A stretch of 64,000 nucleotides of DNA from Pseudomonadota bacterium (GTDB lineage: Bacteria > Pseudomonadota > Alphaproteobacteria > Rhizobiales > Xanthobacteraceae). The notes beneath the pieces are model-generated. The model did not search any database. It saw nothing but the letters and a program-made list of their open reading frames with translations, and was not told where the DNA came from. The DNA lies in contig JAEWIX010000064.1 in assembly GCA_023386885.1 (NCBI GenBank), positions 124,001-188,000 of the forward strand. The letters run 5' to 3'. The translations under genes and the position numbers were made by a program. Positions 9,086 to 19,003 of the stretch are shown piece by piece (positions within the stretch are counted from its first letter, which is position 1; each line of letters starts with the position of its first letter).

Positions 9086-9286
9086 ACGCCTTCCTTTCGT
9101 CGCTTTCGACAGGTCCATATTGCAAGAGGCACGGCAAGGTGGCGAAATCACCTCCAACCACGTCCTTGCTGCTGGGCAAACCCGTCTGGCCCGCGATATG
9201 GTTACTGGGATTCGACTATACTGTCCGGCGCTTCATGCCTGCACGGCTTGCACGGATTTTAACAGGTTCAACGAGGATTGGCAGTG

Positions 9287-12200
9287 ATGCCGCCGCATCA
9301 GCGTTCGTCACGCAACCCCGCGCGAACGCCTCTCGGCGAGCAAGCCCGTCGTCAACATCAACACCGAGAGGCAATGGCTCGGAAAAGACCGCCCCCGGCG
9401 CTGAATTCCCGTGCCGATGACGAGCTATCGGAGTGGGATGATCGCGATTGGGATTCCCGCCACGACGAAGCGGCGCGTCACCGGGCGCATCGCCTGCTGG
9501 GGCGCGGCGGTTCAGGCGCTGCGGGAATTGGCGGGCGGTTTGTTGCGTTCGGCCGTTGGCTGGTCCGGGCACGCTGGCTACGGCGTCTCGTTGTCACCAG
9601 CGTCGTGCTGGGCGGGCTCTTTGCGATTGCCTTCGCTGGGCTCTGGTGGCGGCTGGGAGCCGGACCGATCAGCCTCGATATGGCGACGCCCTGGCTGATC
9701 ACAGCGATCGAGGAGAACATCGGGCCGGGTAACACCGTTGAAATCGGCGGGACCCAGATCGAACGGGCCGGGCGCATCCGTGTCGCTGTCCGTATCCGCG
9801 ATATCGTCGTTCGCGATCGCGATCACGCCATCATTGCCAGTGCTCCGAAAGCGGAGGTCAGGTTGTCTGGCACGGCGCTCCTGATGGGGCGGCTGCGTGC
9901 CGAGAGCCTCAAGCTGGTTGATGCCGTGCTCGCCGTGCGCATTACGCCGGATGGCGAGGTTACCGTGTCCACCGGCGATAATGCCCGCCCCATTGCGGCC
10001 GGTGCGACGAAGCCAGCCGGAACGCCGGCATCGAGTGGGGCGCCAGTGCCGCCGAATGTGTCGGTGTCGCCAACGCCCGTGCCAGACGGTGCGCCGACGA
10101 CAACGCCGGCGACTGGCGGCAGCGGGCTTCTGGCCGGACTCGACTGGCTCGACAGTTTGAGCATGACCGGGCTGGACGGCCAGAACCTCAACGAGATCGG
10201 CTTGAAGAACGGCCGTCTCATCGTTGACGACGAGCAGCGCGGCAATCGCTGGAATTTCGAAAACATCAGTCTCACGCTCCGGCGTCCCAGTGCCGGTGGT
10301 GTCGTGCTCAGCCTTGGCGAGGAAGGCGCGCATGCATGGTCGCTTCGGGTGCAGATCGGTGCACCAAATAACGGCGTCCGATCCGTCGATATTCGCGCCA
10401 ACAAGGTTTCGACGCAGAACATCCTGCTGGCGCTGCGGCTCAAGGACCTGAATTACAGCGCCGACCTTCCGCTCACCGGAGAATTGAAGGGCGAGATCGG
10501 GCGCGACGGGTTGCCGACCTACTTCCGCGGCAAAATCGAGGCCGGCAAGGGGACGATCATCGATCACGACACGCCCGACTATCCGATGGCGGTCGATCAG
10601 ATCGAGGCCAGCGTCGAGTGGGATGCCGGTCGCCGCGTATTGCTGGCGCCGTTCAAGATTATTTCGGGCGCTAATCGGGTGACCCTGCTGGCGCATCTCG
10701 AACCGCCCGGCGACGTCGTGCCGGATTGGCAACTGGGTTTCAGCGGCGGCACCATCGTGCTGGCCAGCGTCAACAACGAGCCGCCATTGATTTTCAACCG
10801 CATCGCCATCGGCATGCGGTTCGATATCACTCACAAGAAGATCATGCTGACTCAGGCCAGCATCAGCAACGGCGAGATCGGCGTCGCGGGCACCGGCGCG
10901 CTGGATTATTCCGGCGAACCGCGCCTGACGCTGGGGTTTGCCGGCACACCGATGTCGGCAACGGCGTTGAAGCGGATGTGGCCGATCATCATCGTGCCCG
11001 AGGTGCGCGAATGGGTCACCGAACGGATCGGTGCCGGATCCTTGCAGCGCATCGACATCGGCGTGAATTCGCCGCTGTTCAATTTGTCACGTGCCGGTCC
11101 GCCGATTCCGGAGGACGGCCTCTCCGTCAATATCGTCGCCAACAATGTCTCGCTGCATCCCGTCGACGAATTGCCGTCGATCCACAACGCCGACCTGCGC
11201 GCGCATGTCACCGGTAGAACCGCCACCGTGACCATCGGGCAAGGGAGCATCGATACGCCGGGCGGGCGCAAGCTGAACGTGTCCGATGCCGTCTTCGAGG
11301 TGCCGGACATGGCGCCGAAGCCGGCGCCGGCACGGGTGAGATTCAAGCTGGACGGCCCGGTCGCGGCCGTTGCGGAAATCCTCGCGTCCGATCGCCTGAG
11401 TGAATTCAGCGGGACGCCGATCGATCCGAACACAAGCAAGGGAACGGTGAACGCACAGATCGCGCTCGGCTTGCCGATCAAGCGCGAACTGACCAAGGCG
11501 GACACGACCTATGCGATCACCGCCGATGTGACCGGGTTCTCCGCTGATCGTCTGGTGATGAACCAGAAGCTCGAAGCCGCGACGATGAAGATCGTCGCCA
11601 ACAATCAGGGTTATCAGGTCAAGGGCGACGTCCGGATCAATGGTCAACCAGCCTCGCTCGACTATCGCAAGCTGAGCACCGGTGATGCCGAAGTCAAACT
11701 GCAGGCGACCCTCGACGATGCCAGTCGCGCGCGTCTGGGCTTCGATCTCGGCGCGGGCGCGAGCGGCCCGGTCGGCGTCAAGCTGGCTGGCAGGATCGGC
11801 AGTTCCGAGCGCGACAGCAAGATTGCGATCGACGCGGATCTGACCGGGCTCAAGCTCGACAATCTGCTGCCGGGCTGGACCAAGCCTTCCGGAAAAGCCG
11901 GCCGTGCCACCTTCAACCTCGTGCAGAAACCGCAATCGACGCGGCTGGAAGACATTGTTATCGACGGCGGCGGCGCATCCATCAAGGGTGCGCTGGAGGT
12001 CGATCAGAGTGGGGACCTGATCAACGCCAGTTTTCCAACCTACTCGCCGTCCGAAGGCGACAAGGCTTCGCTCCGGGCCGAGCGCGGAAATGACGGCGTC
12101 ATCAAGGTCGTGATGCGCGGCGAAGTTTTCGATGGCCGTCACTTCATCAAGTCGGCGATGTCCGGCAAGGAATCCGACACCAAGAGCAAATCCAAGAGCC

Positions 12201-12988
12201 TCGATTTCGATCTCGATCTGAAACTGGGCGCGGTGGCGGGCTTTTACGGTGAAGCCGTACGCGGCATCGATCTGAAGATGTCGCGGAAGAATGGTGCCAT
12301 TCGCACGTTTACGCTGAACGGCAAGCTGGGCCGGGACACGCCACTGACCGCCGACTTGCGCCGTCCTGCACAGGGCCGCGAGGTGATCTTCCTGGAAACC
12401 AACGATGCCGGTGCGTTCTTCCGCTTCACCGACACCTACGGCAAGATGGTGGGCGGTCAGCTTCAATTGGCGATGGAGCCGCCGACGTCCGAAGCACGGG
12501 CCAAGGAGGGTTTGCTGAACGTCCGCAATTTCTCTGTCAAAGGCGAGGCGAAACTCGACGAGGTGGCCGGTCTGCCGGCCAATGGTGGGCGCTCCGGCGT
12601 GGCTTTCTCACGGCTGCGTGCCGAATTCACCCGGAACGCCGGACGGCTCACTGTTCGCGAAGGTGTAGTCAAGGGACCGACCGTCGGTGCGACTATGGAA
12701 GGCAGCATCGACTATCAGGCCAACCAGGTGCGAATGAGCGGTACCTTCGTTCCGCTTTACGGCCTCAACAATATGTTCGGACAAATTCCGCTGTTCGGCA
12801 TGCTGCTCGGCGGCAGCAACGAGGGGCTGATCGGAATCACTTACGAGGTAGTCGGCTCGCCCGGCAAGCCCGATCTGCGTGTCAATCCGATCTCGGTCAT
12901 GGCGCCGGGTGTGTTGCGCAAGGTATTCGAGTTCAATACCGGACGTCAGAACAACAACCCGGTCGAGCTTCCCTCGCCAAACAACTGA
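9287..12988 (+). CDS. Large AsmA-like / DUF3971-type membrane-anchored protein
   Basis: A 1,233-residue protein with a charged N-terminal cytoplasmic segment, one membrane helix at about 100-121 and a very long periplasmic beta-rich region. A Pro/Thr/Ala-rich linker lies at about 235-272. The overall plan matches YhdP/AsmA-like proteins, which in other Proteobacteria bridge the envelope and help lipid movement to the outer membrane. The C-terminal part with LNNMFGQIPLFGMLLGG is typical of the AsmA-like C-terminal domain. AGGA (9274-9277) is 9 bases from the ATG at 9287; an in-frame TTG at 9278 directly abuts that site and is unlikely. The gene stands alone and converges on an MFS gene, with 28 bases between the stops. 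Confidence 0.82.
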   Translation: MPPHQRSSRNPARTPLGEQARRQHQHREAMARKRPPPALNSRADDELSEWDDRDWDSRHDEAARHRAHRLLGRGGSGAAGIGGRFVAFGRWLVRARWLRRLVVTSVVLGGLFAIAFAGLWWRLGAGPISLDMATPWLITAIEENIGPGNTVEIGGTQIERAGRIRVAVRIRDIVVRDRDHAIIASAPKAEVRLSGTALLMGRLRAESLKLVDAVLAVRITPDGEVTVSTGDNARPIAAGATKPAGTPASSGAPVPPNVSVSPTPVPDGAPTTTPATGGSGLLAGLDWLDSLSMTGLDGQNLNEIGLKNGRLIVDDEQRGNRWNFENISLTLRRPSAGGVVLSLGEEGAHAWSLRVQIGAPNNGVRSVDIRANKVSTQNILLALRLKDLNYSADLPLTGELKGEIGRDGLPTYFRGKIEAGKGTIIDHDTPDYPMAVDQIEASVEWDAGRRVLLAPFKIISGANRVTLLAHLEPPGDVVPDWQLGFSGGTIVLASVNNEPPLIFNRIAIGMRFDITHKKIMLTQASISNGEIGVAGTGALDYSGEPRLTLGFAGTPMSATALKRMWPIIIVPEVREWVTERIGAGSLQRIDIGVNSPLFNLSRAGPPIPEDGLSVNIVANNVSLHPVDELPSIHNADLRAHVTGRTATVTIGQGSIDTPGGRKLNVSDAVFEVPDMAPKPAPARVRFKLDGPVAAVAEILASDRLSEFSGTPIDPNTSKGTVNAQIALGLPIKRELTKADTTYAITADVTGFSADRLVMNQKLEAATMKIVANNQGYQVKGDVRINGQPASLDYRKLSTGDAEVKLQATLDDASRARLGFDLGAGASGPVGVKLAGRIGSSERDSKIAIDADLTGLKLDNLLPGWTKPSGKAGRATFNLVQKPQSTRLEDIVIDGGGASIKGALEVDQSGDLINASFPTYSPSEGDKASLRAERGNDGVIKVVMRGEVFDGRHFIKSAMSGKESDTKSKSKSLDFDLDLKLGAVAGFYGEAVRGIDLKMSRKNGAIRTFTLNGKLGRDTPLTADLRRPAQGREVIFLETNDAGAFFRFTDTYGKMVGGQLQLAMEPPTSEARAKEGLLNVRNFSVKGEAKLDEVAGLPANGGRSGVAFSRLRAEFTRNAGRLTVREGVVKGPTVGATMEGSIDYQANQVRMSGTFVPLYGLNNMFGQIPLFGMLLGGSNEGLIGITYEVVGSPGKPDLRVNPISVMAPGVLRKVFEFNTGRQNNNPVELPSPNN

Positions 12989-13016
12989 ACGCTTGCAGTT
13001 GTCACGCCGCGTTTGG

Positions 13017-14288
13017 CTACTCGCGCAGCGCGCGCACCGTGAGAAACGGGATCATGCCGAGCAGCACGTTCACCAGCGCGAAGGCGATGACCAGATCGTA
13101 GCTGTGGCTCCAATCGTGAATGAGACCGCCGATCAAAGCGCCGAGCGCGGAGCCAAGTCCGCTCCCGATCGAGATCGTTCCGAAGATCGTACCGACGCGC
13201 TTACCGTGGAAAATATTGATGGCAGCCGCGGTGATGAGCGGGCCGCGTGATCCGATGGTGCTGCCGAAACACACCAGAAATCCGCCAAGCAGCCACAGAT
13301 TGGGGAAACGGCTCAGCAACCAGAGGCAGACGATGCCGAGAGTGGTCAGCCCATAACTGAACAGGATGGCACGTCGACGGCCGATGAGAGTATCGAGCCA
13401 GCTCACCGTCAGCATTCCGATCACCAGCACCACGCCGCTCAATCCCCACGCGGAGGCAGCTTGCAGGGGAGGAAATCCGGATTCGATCAGATAGGCGACG
13501 ACCTGCACGCCGATGGTGTAGACGCCGATCGCCGTGAAGAAGAAGGTGCTGAACAGCGCCCAGAAGGCGTGATGGCGCATTGCGCTCAGTAAGGTCCACT
13601 CGATCCCGTTGATGGTTGTGGCCTGCGTCGTCACGACCTTCACTGCCGCCGCATCGGGTGCCCGGACGGCTTCCTTGGCAATGCGCCGCCACGGCAAAAG
13701 CACCAGCGGTATCAGCAGCGTCAGCAAGACGCCGCCCAACAAATGATAGCTGTTGCGCCATCCGAAATGGTCGATCAGGATTTGCGACAGCGGTACCAGC
13801 GTCAGCACGCCGGCCCCGTTGGCCGAATAGACGATCGCCATTGCGGTCGGCAGCCGGTTGCCGAACCAGCGCCCTAGCAGCAACGAACTCGGGACGTTGC
13901 TGAGACAGGCCATTCCGAGCCCGACCGCAAAGCCCATACATGCCTGCAATTGCCAGAGCGAATTTGCAACCGCCCCGAGCGATACGCCGGAGCCGAGCAG
14001 CAACAGGCCAAGACCGTAGACGGCGCGCGGACCGGAGAAATCGAACAGGCGTCCGACGAACGGCGACGACAGGCCCATCGAAAGCGAGGCCAGCGCATAG
14101 ATCGAAATGACGTCGGCACGCGCCCAGCCGAAGTCGTTCGAGATGGGCAGCAGGAAGACCGTGAAGGTTTCCCCCATGCCACGGCCGAGTAGCGCCAAGG
14201 CGAAGCAGAGGCTCAAAACGGCCCATGCGGCGCGGGCCGGTTTGAGCGAAGCGAGGTCGGTGGGGAGAGGAGACGATTCAGCGGCCAT
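13017..14288 (-). CDS. MFS transporter
   Basis: A 423-residue major facilitator protein with about 12 predicted helices and a short charged N-terminus. The loop between helices 2 and 3 has GRLFDFSGPR, the usual G-x-L-x-D-x-x-G motif region, and a central loop separates two six-helix halves. The type resembles oxalate/monocarboxylate-like carriers, but the substrate is not predictable. It lies 56 bases downstream of tyrS on the same strand. The gap contains a perfect 11-base inverted repeat that includes the ribosome site, so translation may be controlled by RNA structure. Confidence 0.85.
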   Translation of the reverse strand: MAAESSPLPTDLASLKPARAAWAVLSLCFALALLGRGMGETFTVFLLPISNDFGWARADVISIYALASLSMGLSSPFVGRLFDFSGPRAVYGLGLLLLGSGVSLGAVANSLWQLQACMGFAVGLGMACLSNVPSSLLLGRWFGNRLPTAMAIVYSANGAGVLTLVPLSQILIDHFGWRNSYHLLGGVLLTLLIPLVLLPWRRIAKEAVRAPDAAAVKVVTTQATTINGIEWTLLSAMRHHAFWALFSTFFFTAIGVYTIGVQVVAYLIESGFPPLQAASAWGLSGVVLVIGMLTVSWLDTLIGRRRAILFSYGLTTLGIVCLWLLSRFPNLWLLGGFLVCFGSTIGSRGPLITAAAINIFHGKRVGTIFGTISIGSGLGSALGALIGGLIHDWSHSYDLVIAFALVNVLLGMIPFLTVRALRE

Positions 14289-14289
14289 G

Positions 14290-14323
14290 GTCCTCCATGG
14301 AGCGCATTTCGCCCATGGAGGAC
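14290..14323 (-). promoter_or_regulatory. Perfect hairpin covering the Shine-Dalgarno of the MFS gene, with an overlapping short reading frame
   Basis: GTCCTCCATGG (14290-14300) and CCATGGAGGAC (14313-14323) are perfect 11-base inverted arms with a 12-base loop, ending one base before the ATG (14288). The minus-strand RNA places GGAGGA, the only ribosome-site candidate, in the 3' arm. The same RNA contains a 12-codon frame, Met-Gly-Glu-Met-Arg-Ser-Met-Glu-Asp-His-Gly-Arg then TGA. It has three ATGs, overlaps the MFS start in another frame, and ends at its third codon. A protein-binding operator is the alternative reading. Confidence 0.5.
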
Positions 14324-14344
14324 AACGTCGTTCTGCGAATAGGC

Positions 14345-15598
14345 CTATGCGATCTTGAGCAGGACGTGGCGCTTCTTGCCCATCGACAGCTTGATGACGC
14401 CGTCCGGAGTCAAATTGGCGCCGGTCAGCATCACCTTGTCATCGCTGACTGCCACGTCGTTGACGCGCAGGCCTCCGCCCTTGATCTGTCGACGCGCTTC
14501 GCCGTTGGAGGCGACGAGCCCCGCGCGCACGAAAGCGCCCAGCACGCCGATGCCCTCATTCAATTCGCTCGCGGATATCTCGACGGTCGGCAGATCGTTG
14601 GCGATGGCGCCTTCCTCGAACGTCTTGCGCGCCGTCTCGGAGGCAGCCTCCGCCTGCGCACGACCGTGGATCAGCGCAGTCGCTTCGGTTGCCAGCACCT
14701 TCTTCGCCTCGTTGATTTCCTGGCCCTGCAACGCGGCGAGGCGCGCGACCTCATCCAGCGGCAACGTGGTGAACAACTTGAGGAAGCGTTCGACGTCGGC
14801 ATCCTCCGTGTTGCGCCAGTATTGCCAGTAATCGTAGGGGCTCAGCATATCGGCGTTGAGCCACACCGCGCCGGCTGCTGTCTTTCCCATCTTGGCGCCG
14901 GAGGCGGTGGTCAGCAGCGGGCAGGTGAGCGCATGGAGTTGATGCGTGCCCATGCGGCGGCCGAGATCGATGCCGTTGACGATGTTGCCCCACTGATCGG
15001 AGCCGCCCATCTGCAGGTTGCAGCCGTAGCGCCTGGCCAGTTCGACGTAGTCGTAGGACTGCAGGATCATGTAGTTGAATTCGATGAAGGACAGTTCCTG
15101 CTCGCGCTCGAGCCGCATCCGCACCGAATCCATCGTCAACATGCGATTGATCGAGAAGTGGCGGCCGACGTCGCGCAGCATCTCGATGTAGTTGAGCTTC
15201 GCCAGCCACTCGGCGTTGTCCACCATCAGCGCGTCGGTCTTGCCGGCGCCGAAGGCGATGAACTTGGAGAACACGCCCTTGATGGATTCTTTATTGGCGT
15301 TGATCTGATCGTAGGTCAGCAGCTTGCGGGTTTCGTCGCGCCCGGAGGGGTCACCGACACGCGTGGTGCCGCCGCCCATCAACGCGATCGGCTTGTTGCC
15401 GCTCTTTTGCAGCCAATGCAGGATCATGATCGACAGCAGATGGCCGATGTGCAGCGACGGCGCCGTGCAGTCATAACCGACATAGGCGATGGCTTCGCCC
15501 TTGGCGGCCAGGGCATCGAGGCTCTCCGGGTCCGAAATCTGGTGGATGAAGCCGCGCTGCTGGAGCACGTTAAGAAAATCCGATTTAAATGCCGTCAT
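14345..15598 (-). CDS. tyrS: Tyrosyl-tRNA synthetase
   Basis: A 417-residue class I aminoacyl-tRNA synthetase charging tRNA-Tyr. The HIGH signature is HIGH itself at 50-53 and the second signature is KMGKT at 236-240, the form found in bacterial TyrRS. A C-terminal S4 RNA-binding domain occupies about 350-415. GGSDQWGN near 198-205 is the tyrosine/ATP site typical of TyrRS. It diverges from anmK across a 161-base gap that should hold both promoters. Confidence 0.97.
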   Translation of the reverse strand: MTAFKSDFLNVLQQRGFIHQISDPESLDALAAKGEAIAYVGYDCTAPSLHIGHLLSIMILHWLQKSGNKPIALMGGGTTRVGDPSGRDETRKLLTYDQINANKESIKGVFSKFIAFGAGKTDALMVDNAEWLAKLNYIEMLRDVGRHFSINRMLTMDSVRMRLEREQELSFIEFNYMILQSYDYVELARRYGCNLQMGGSDQWGNIVNGIDLGRRMGTHQLHALTCPLLTTASGAKMGKTAAGAVWLNADMLSPYDYWQYWRNTEDADVERFLKLFTTLPLDEVARLAALQGQEINEAKKVLATEATALIHGRAQAEAASETARKTFEEGAIANDLPTVEISASELNEGIGVLGAFVRAGLVASNGEARRQIKGGGLRVNDVAVSDDKVMLTGANLTPDGVIKLSMGKKRHVLLKIA

Positions 15599-15759
15599 GG
15601 TCTGGAACTCGGGTCGGTCTTTTGGTGACTCTGTCGCGCAAGGATGCCGCGAGGAGGGCCGGCGTGCTGCCGGAGCCGGGATATGACGTGGGATTATAAG
15701 ATGCGGCTGTCCGAGACAAGTTGGACGTCCTCCCGGGCGCTCCCGAAAGTGGCACGGCG

Positions 15760-16863
15760 ATGACGTTGCAAGCGATCGGCATGATGAGCGGCACCTCGCT
15801 GGATGGGGTCGATGTCGCGCTGATCAAGACCGACGGCGAGCAAATCGCCGGCTTCGGGCCGTCCGGCTATCGCCCCTACACCGAAGCCGAGCGGGCGATC
15901 CTGCGTCAGGCGCTGGCGGAGGCAGCGATCCTGTCCGACCGTGACGTCCGGCCGGGCATTCTTGCCGAGGCCGAGCGGGTAGTGACCACGGCGCATGCCG
16001 AAGCTGTCGCATCCTTCACGGCCCAGCACGGCATCGTGCGCGAGGACATCGATATCGTCGGCTTCCATGGCCAGACCGTACTGCATCGGCCGGAGCAACG
16101 ATTGACCGTTCAGATCGGCGATGCGGCAGCGCTCGCCAAGGCCATTCGCATCCCGGTGATGCACGATTTCAGGGCCGCCGACGTGGCTGCCGGCGGGCAG
16201 GGCGCGCCGCTCGTGCCGGTCTATCACCGGGCGCTGGCGCAGTCGCTTGAGCGCGAGGGACCAGTCGTTCTGGTCAACATCGGCGGCGTGTCGAACATCA
16301 CCTACATCGATGGAGCGGACACGCTGATCGCCTGCGACACCGGGCCGGGCAATGCCTTGCTGGACGACTTCATGTTGCGCGCCACGGGTCGACCGTTCGA
16401 TGACGAGGGCCGTCTGGCAGGACAGGGCATGGTTGATGAGGCTTGGCTGGCCGCCAGCTTGCGGCATTCGTTCTTCGCGAAACCGCCGCCGAAATCGCTG
16501 GATCGCAACGACTTCGCGACACTTCGTCTGGACAACTCCGCTGACGCCGATGGCGCAGCCACCCTGACCGCCTTCACTGCCGCCAGCATCGCGGCCATCG
16601 TGCCGCTGCTGCCGAAGCCGCCGCGAAGCTGGATCGTGGTCGGCGGCGGCGCGCGCAACCTGACACTATTACGGATGCTGCGGGAGCGCCTCGCACCGGC
16701 AACGGTGGAGACGGGGGATCAACTCGGCTGGTCGTCCGATGCCATCGAGGCGCAGGCGTTCGGCTATCTGGCCGCGCGAAGTCTCAAGGGCCTGCCGCTG
16801 AGCTACCCAGCCACTACCGGCGTCCCGATGCCGATGACGGGCGGTATTCTGACGCGGCCCTGA
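15760..16863 (+). CDS. anmK: Anhydro-N-acetylmuramic acid kinase
   Basis: AnmK opens and phosphorylates 1,6-anhydro-MurNAc to MurNAc-6-phosphate in peptidoglycan recycling. The protein starts with MTLQAIGMMSGTSLDG, where GMMSGTSLDGVD is the family's N-terminal ATP-site signature. Later marks are GFHGQT, NIGGVSN, CDTGPGN and VVGGGARN, all expected for the hexokinase-like fold. I use ATG at 15760 because a TTG 39 bases upstream would add a non-conserved extension. The length of 367 residues is normal. It is divergent from tyrS, as in other members of this family as far as I know. Confidence 0.95.
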   Translation: MTLQAIGMMSGTSLDGVDVALIKTDGEQIAGFGPSGYRPYTEAERAILRQALAEAAILSDRDVRPGILAEAERVVTTAHAEAVASFTAQHGIVREDIDIVGFHGQTVLHRPEQRLTVQIGDAAALAKAIRIPVMHDFRAADVAAGGQGAPLVPVYHRALAQSLEREGPVVLVNIGGVSNITYIDGADTLIACDTGPGNALLDDFMLRATGRPFDDEGRLAGQGMVDEAWLAASLRHSFFAKPPPKSLDRNDFATLRLDNSADADGAATLTAFTAASIAAIVPLLPKPPRSWIVVGGGARNLTLLRMLRERLAPATVETGDQLGWSSDAIEAQAFGYLAARSLKGLPLSYPATTGVPMPMTGGILTRP

Positions 16864-16876
16864 GCGACAAACCGCG

Positions 16877-17524
16877 TCAGCGGATATTGGCGAGCCGCAT
16901 GTCGAGATAGCTGGTGACCGATTCCATCAGCGGCTCCAGCTTGCCGTCGAAGAAGTGGTTGGCGCCCGGGATGACCTGATGGTCGATCACGATGCCCTTC
17001 TGCGACTTGAGTTTGTCGACCAGCGCATTGACGTCCTTCGACGGCACCACCGCATCCTTCTCGCCGTGAACGATCAGGCCTGACGAGGGGCATGGCGCGA
17101 GGAACGAGAAATCGTAGAGGTTGGCGGGCGGCGCGATGGAGATGAAGCCTTCGACCTCCGGCCGTCGCATCAGCAGTTGCATGCCGATCCAGGCGCCGAA
17201 CGAGAACCCCGTGACCCAGCAGGCACGCGCTTCCGGATTGATGGTCTGCGCCCAATCCAGCGCCGACGCCGCATCCGACAGTTCGCCGGTACCGTGATCG
17301 AACGATCCCTGACTGCGGCCGACACCGCGGAAGTTGAAGCGCAGCACCGAAAAGCCGCGATGCACAAAGGCGTAGTAGCACTGATAGATGATCTGGTGAT
17401 TCATCGTGCCGTGGAACTGCGGGTGCGGATGCAGCACCATCGCAATCGGCGCGTTTTTCTGCTTCGCCGGATGATAGCGGCCTTCGAGACGGCCGGCGGG
17501 ACCGGTGAAAATAACTTCAGGCAT
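16877..17524 (-). CDS. Alpha/beta hydrolase (COG2945-like)
   Basis: A 215-residue alpha/beta hydrolase. It has an HPHP oxyanion-region motif (32-35), the nucleophile S108 in GFSFGA, D157 in HGEKDAVV and H190 in GANHFF, a complete Ser-Asp-His triad. This small type is widespread in Proteobacteria as a predicted esterase or peptidase with no settled substrate. The frame is open far upstream through the antisense of the next gene, but the conserved domain begins at the ATG at 17524. It converges on anmK with 13 bases between stops and diverges from the suf operon. Confidence 0.85.
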   Translation of the reverse strand: MPEVIFTGPAGRLEGRYHPAKQKNAPIAMVLHPHPQFHGTMNHQIIYQCYYAFVHRGFSVLRFNFRGVGRSQGSFDHGTGELSDAASALDWAQTINPEARACWVTGFSFGAWIGMQLLMRRPEVEGFISIAPPANLYDFSFLAPCPSSGLIVHGEKDAVVPSKDVNALVDKLKSQKGIVIDHQVIPGANHFFDGKLEPLMESVTSYLDMRLANIR

Positions 17525-17836
17525 CCGTGTTCCTTCGTGATTCTGGAATGGGCGGCCGCGGTGTGAACACGCGAGACGCCGCCGGCCGCTTACTCGGTGC
17601 ATACCGCCTGGGACGGACAGGGAAGGTACGCGCCGGCATTCGGGCGATGGCGTTCTACCATGGGGCAAGGGGCAAAAAGCAAGCATCTTGACCGCGATCA
17701 CGTGTCGGAGCGGCGTCATTCGGACCAGACCGACAGCAAGATTGGCCGCAATATCGGTCGCAATATGCTTTAAGATGGGCGAACCGGCGCGGACTTTGTC
17801 ACAGAGGCCGCTGCTCGCAAGGAACCAACCGACGTT
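17525..17836. other. Intergenic region between the hydrolase and the suf operon
   Basis: This 312-base gap between two divergent genes carries no convincing gene. It contains 7-base inverted arms GCGGCCG/CGGCCGC near 17550-17590, and a candidate promoter toward the suf operon. A near-direct repeat of GCAATAT occurs at about 17748 and 17760. I saw no IscR/Rrf2-type site. Confidence 0.6.
17742..17769 (+). promoter_or_regulatory. Candidate promoter of the suf operon
   Basis: TTGGCC (17742-17747) and TATGCT (17764-17769) are separated by 16 bases. They lie 68 bases upstream of the first gene's ATG. The match to sigma-70 consensus is moderate, four of six in each hexamer, so it is only a candidate. 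Confidence 0.33.
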
Positions 17837-19003
17837 ATGAAGCCGCGCATCTATCTCGACTGGAACGCCACTACTCCGCTGCGCCCCGAAGCGCGCGATG
17901 CGGTTGTGGCAGCGCTTGATCTCTGCGGCAATCCGTCCTCGGTGCATGGGGAAGGGCGGCAGGCGCGCAAAATCCTGCAGGATGCCCGGATCGCCGTTGC
18001 GGCAAGCGTAGGTGCCAATCCGGAGGAAGTCGTCTTTACGTCGGGTGCGACCGAATCCAATGCGCTGGCACTCGCTCTGGGGGTGCATCGAACGGGGATG
18101 CAGCCGGCGGAGCGCCTGATCGTATCGGCGGTCGAGCATTCGTCGGTGCTTTCCGGGGGCCGGTTTCCTCTGGATCGCATTGAGCTTGCGCCGGTCGACC
18201 AGTCCGGCGTGATCGATTTGGCGCGGCTGGAGCAAATGTTGGCGGGCAAGTCACCGACGCTTGTATCTGTGATGCTGGCCAACAACGAGAGTGGAGCTAT
18301 TCAGCCTATCCGTGATGTGGCCGATCTGGTTGATGCGTCGGGCGGCGTGCTGCATGTCGACGCGGTCGCCGCATTTGGAAAAATAGATATTAACTTCAAA
18401 GAATTGAAATGCGATCTTCTATCAATTTCCGCACACAAGATCGGCGGACCGAAAGGTGTCGGGGCGCTCGTTGTGGATGGCGGGTTGCTTGGATTGGAAC
18501 CGGAATTGAAAGGCGGCGGACAGGAGAAGGGGCGTCGCGCCGGCACGGAAAACCTGCCCGGCATTGCTGGGTTCGGTGCCGCAGCAAAGGTTTTGGGGGC
18601 CACCTGGGACCGGGATGCCAGCCACTGCCGCGCCTTGCGGGAGCGACTGGAAACCGGGCTGAAGCAGATCGACGGAACGATCGTCTTTTCCGAGGATGTG
18701 TCGAGGTTGCCGAATACCACCTTGTTCACAATCCCTGGTCTTCATGCCGAAACAGCGGTGATCGGATTCGACCTCGAGGGGGTCGCGGTGTCGTCCGGCT
18801 CGGCGTGTTCGTCCGGAAAGGTGCAACCATCGCATGTACTCGAGGCCATGCACATGAGCCCGGAGACGGTGCGCGGCGGGGTTCGCATCAGCCTCGGCTG
18901 GAAAACAACGGAAAATGATATCGATCGCGCAGTTGAGGCTTGGCGAAAGCTCGCCGGGACCCTAGTTAAAAGGAACGATGAAACAGTGCTTGAACGATTC
19001 TAA
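17837..19003 (+). CDS. Cysteine desulfurase, IscS/NifS-like (class I), first gene of the suf operon
   Basis: A 388-residue PLP enzyme that takes sulfur from cysteine for Fe-S cluster assembly. The N-terminal YLDWNATTPL matches the IscS/NifS branch. The PLP lysine is K201 in SAHKIGG and the active cysteine is C324 in SSGSACSSGK, on the long mobile loop typical of class I. It heads the suf operon, while a class II SufS closes it. In Rhizobiales this first gene is usually called iscS or a second sufS. It has no IscU, HscA or ferredoxin neighbours in the window. The stop lies 134 bases before sufB. Confidence 0.92.
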   Translation: MKPRIYLDWNATTPLRPEARDAVVAALDLCGNPSSVHGEGRQARKILQDARIAVAASVGANPEEVVFTSGATESNALALALGVHRTGMQPAERLIVSAVEHSSVLSGGRFPLDRIELAPVDQSGVIDLARLEQMLAGKSPTLVSVMLANNESGAIQPIRDVADLVDASGGVLHVDAVAAFGKIDINFKELKCDLLSISAHKIGGPKGVGALVVDGGLLGLEPELKGGGQEKGRRAGTENLPGIAGFGAAAKVLGATWDRDASHCRALRERLETGLKQIDGTIVFSEDVSRLPNTTLFTIPGLHAETAVIGFDLEGVAVSSGSACSSGKVQPSHVLEAMHMSPETVRGGVRISLGWKTTENDIDRAVEAWRKLAGTLVKRNDETVLERF

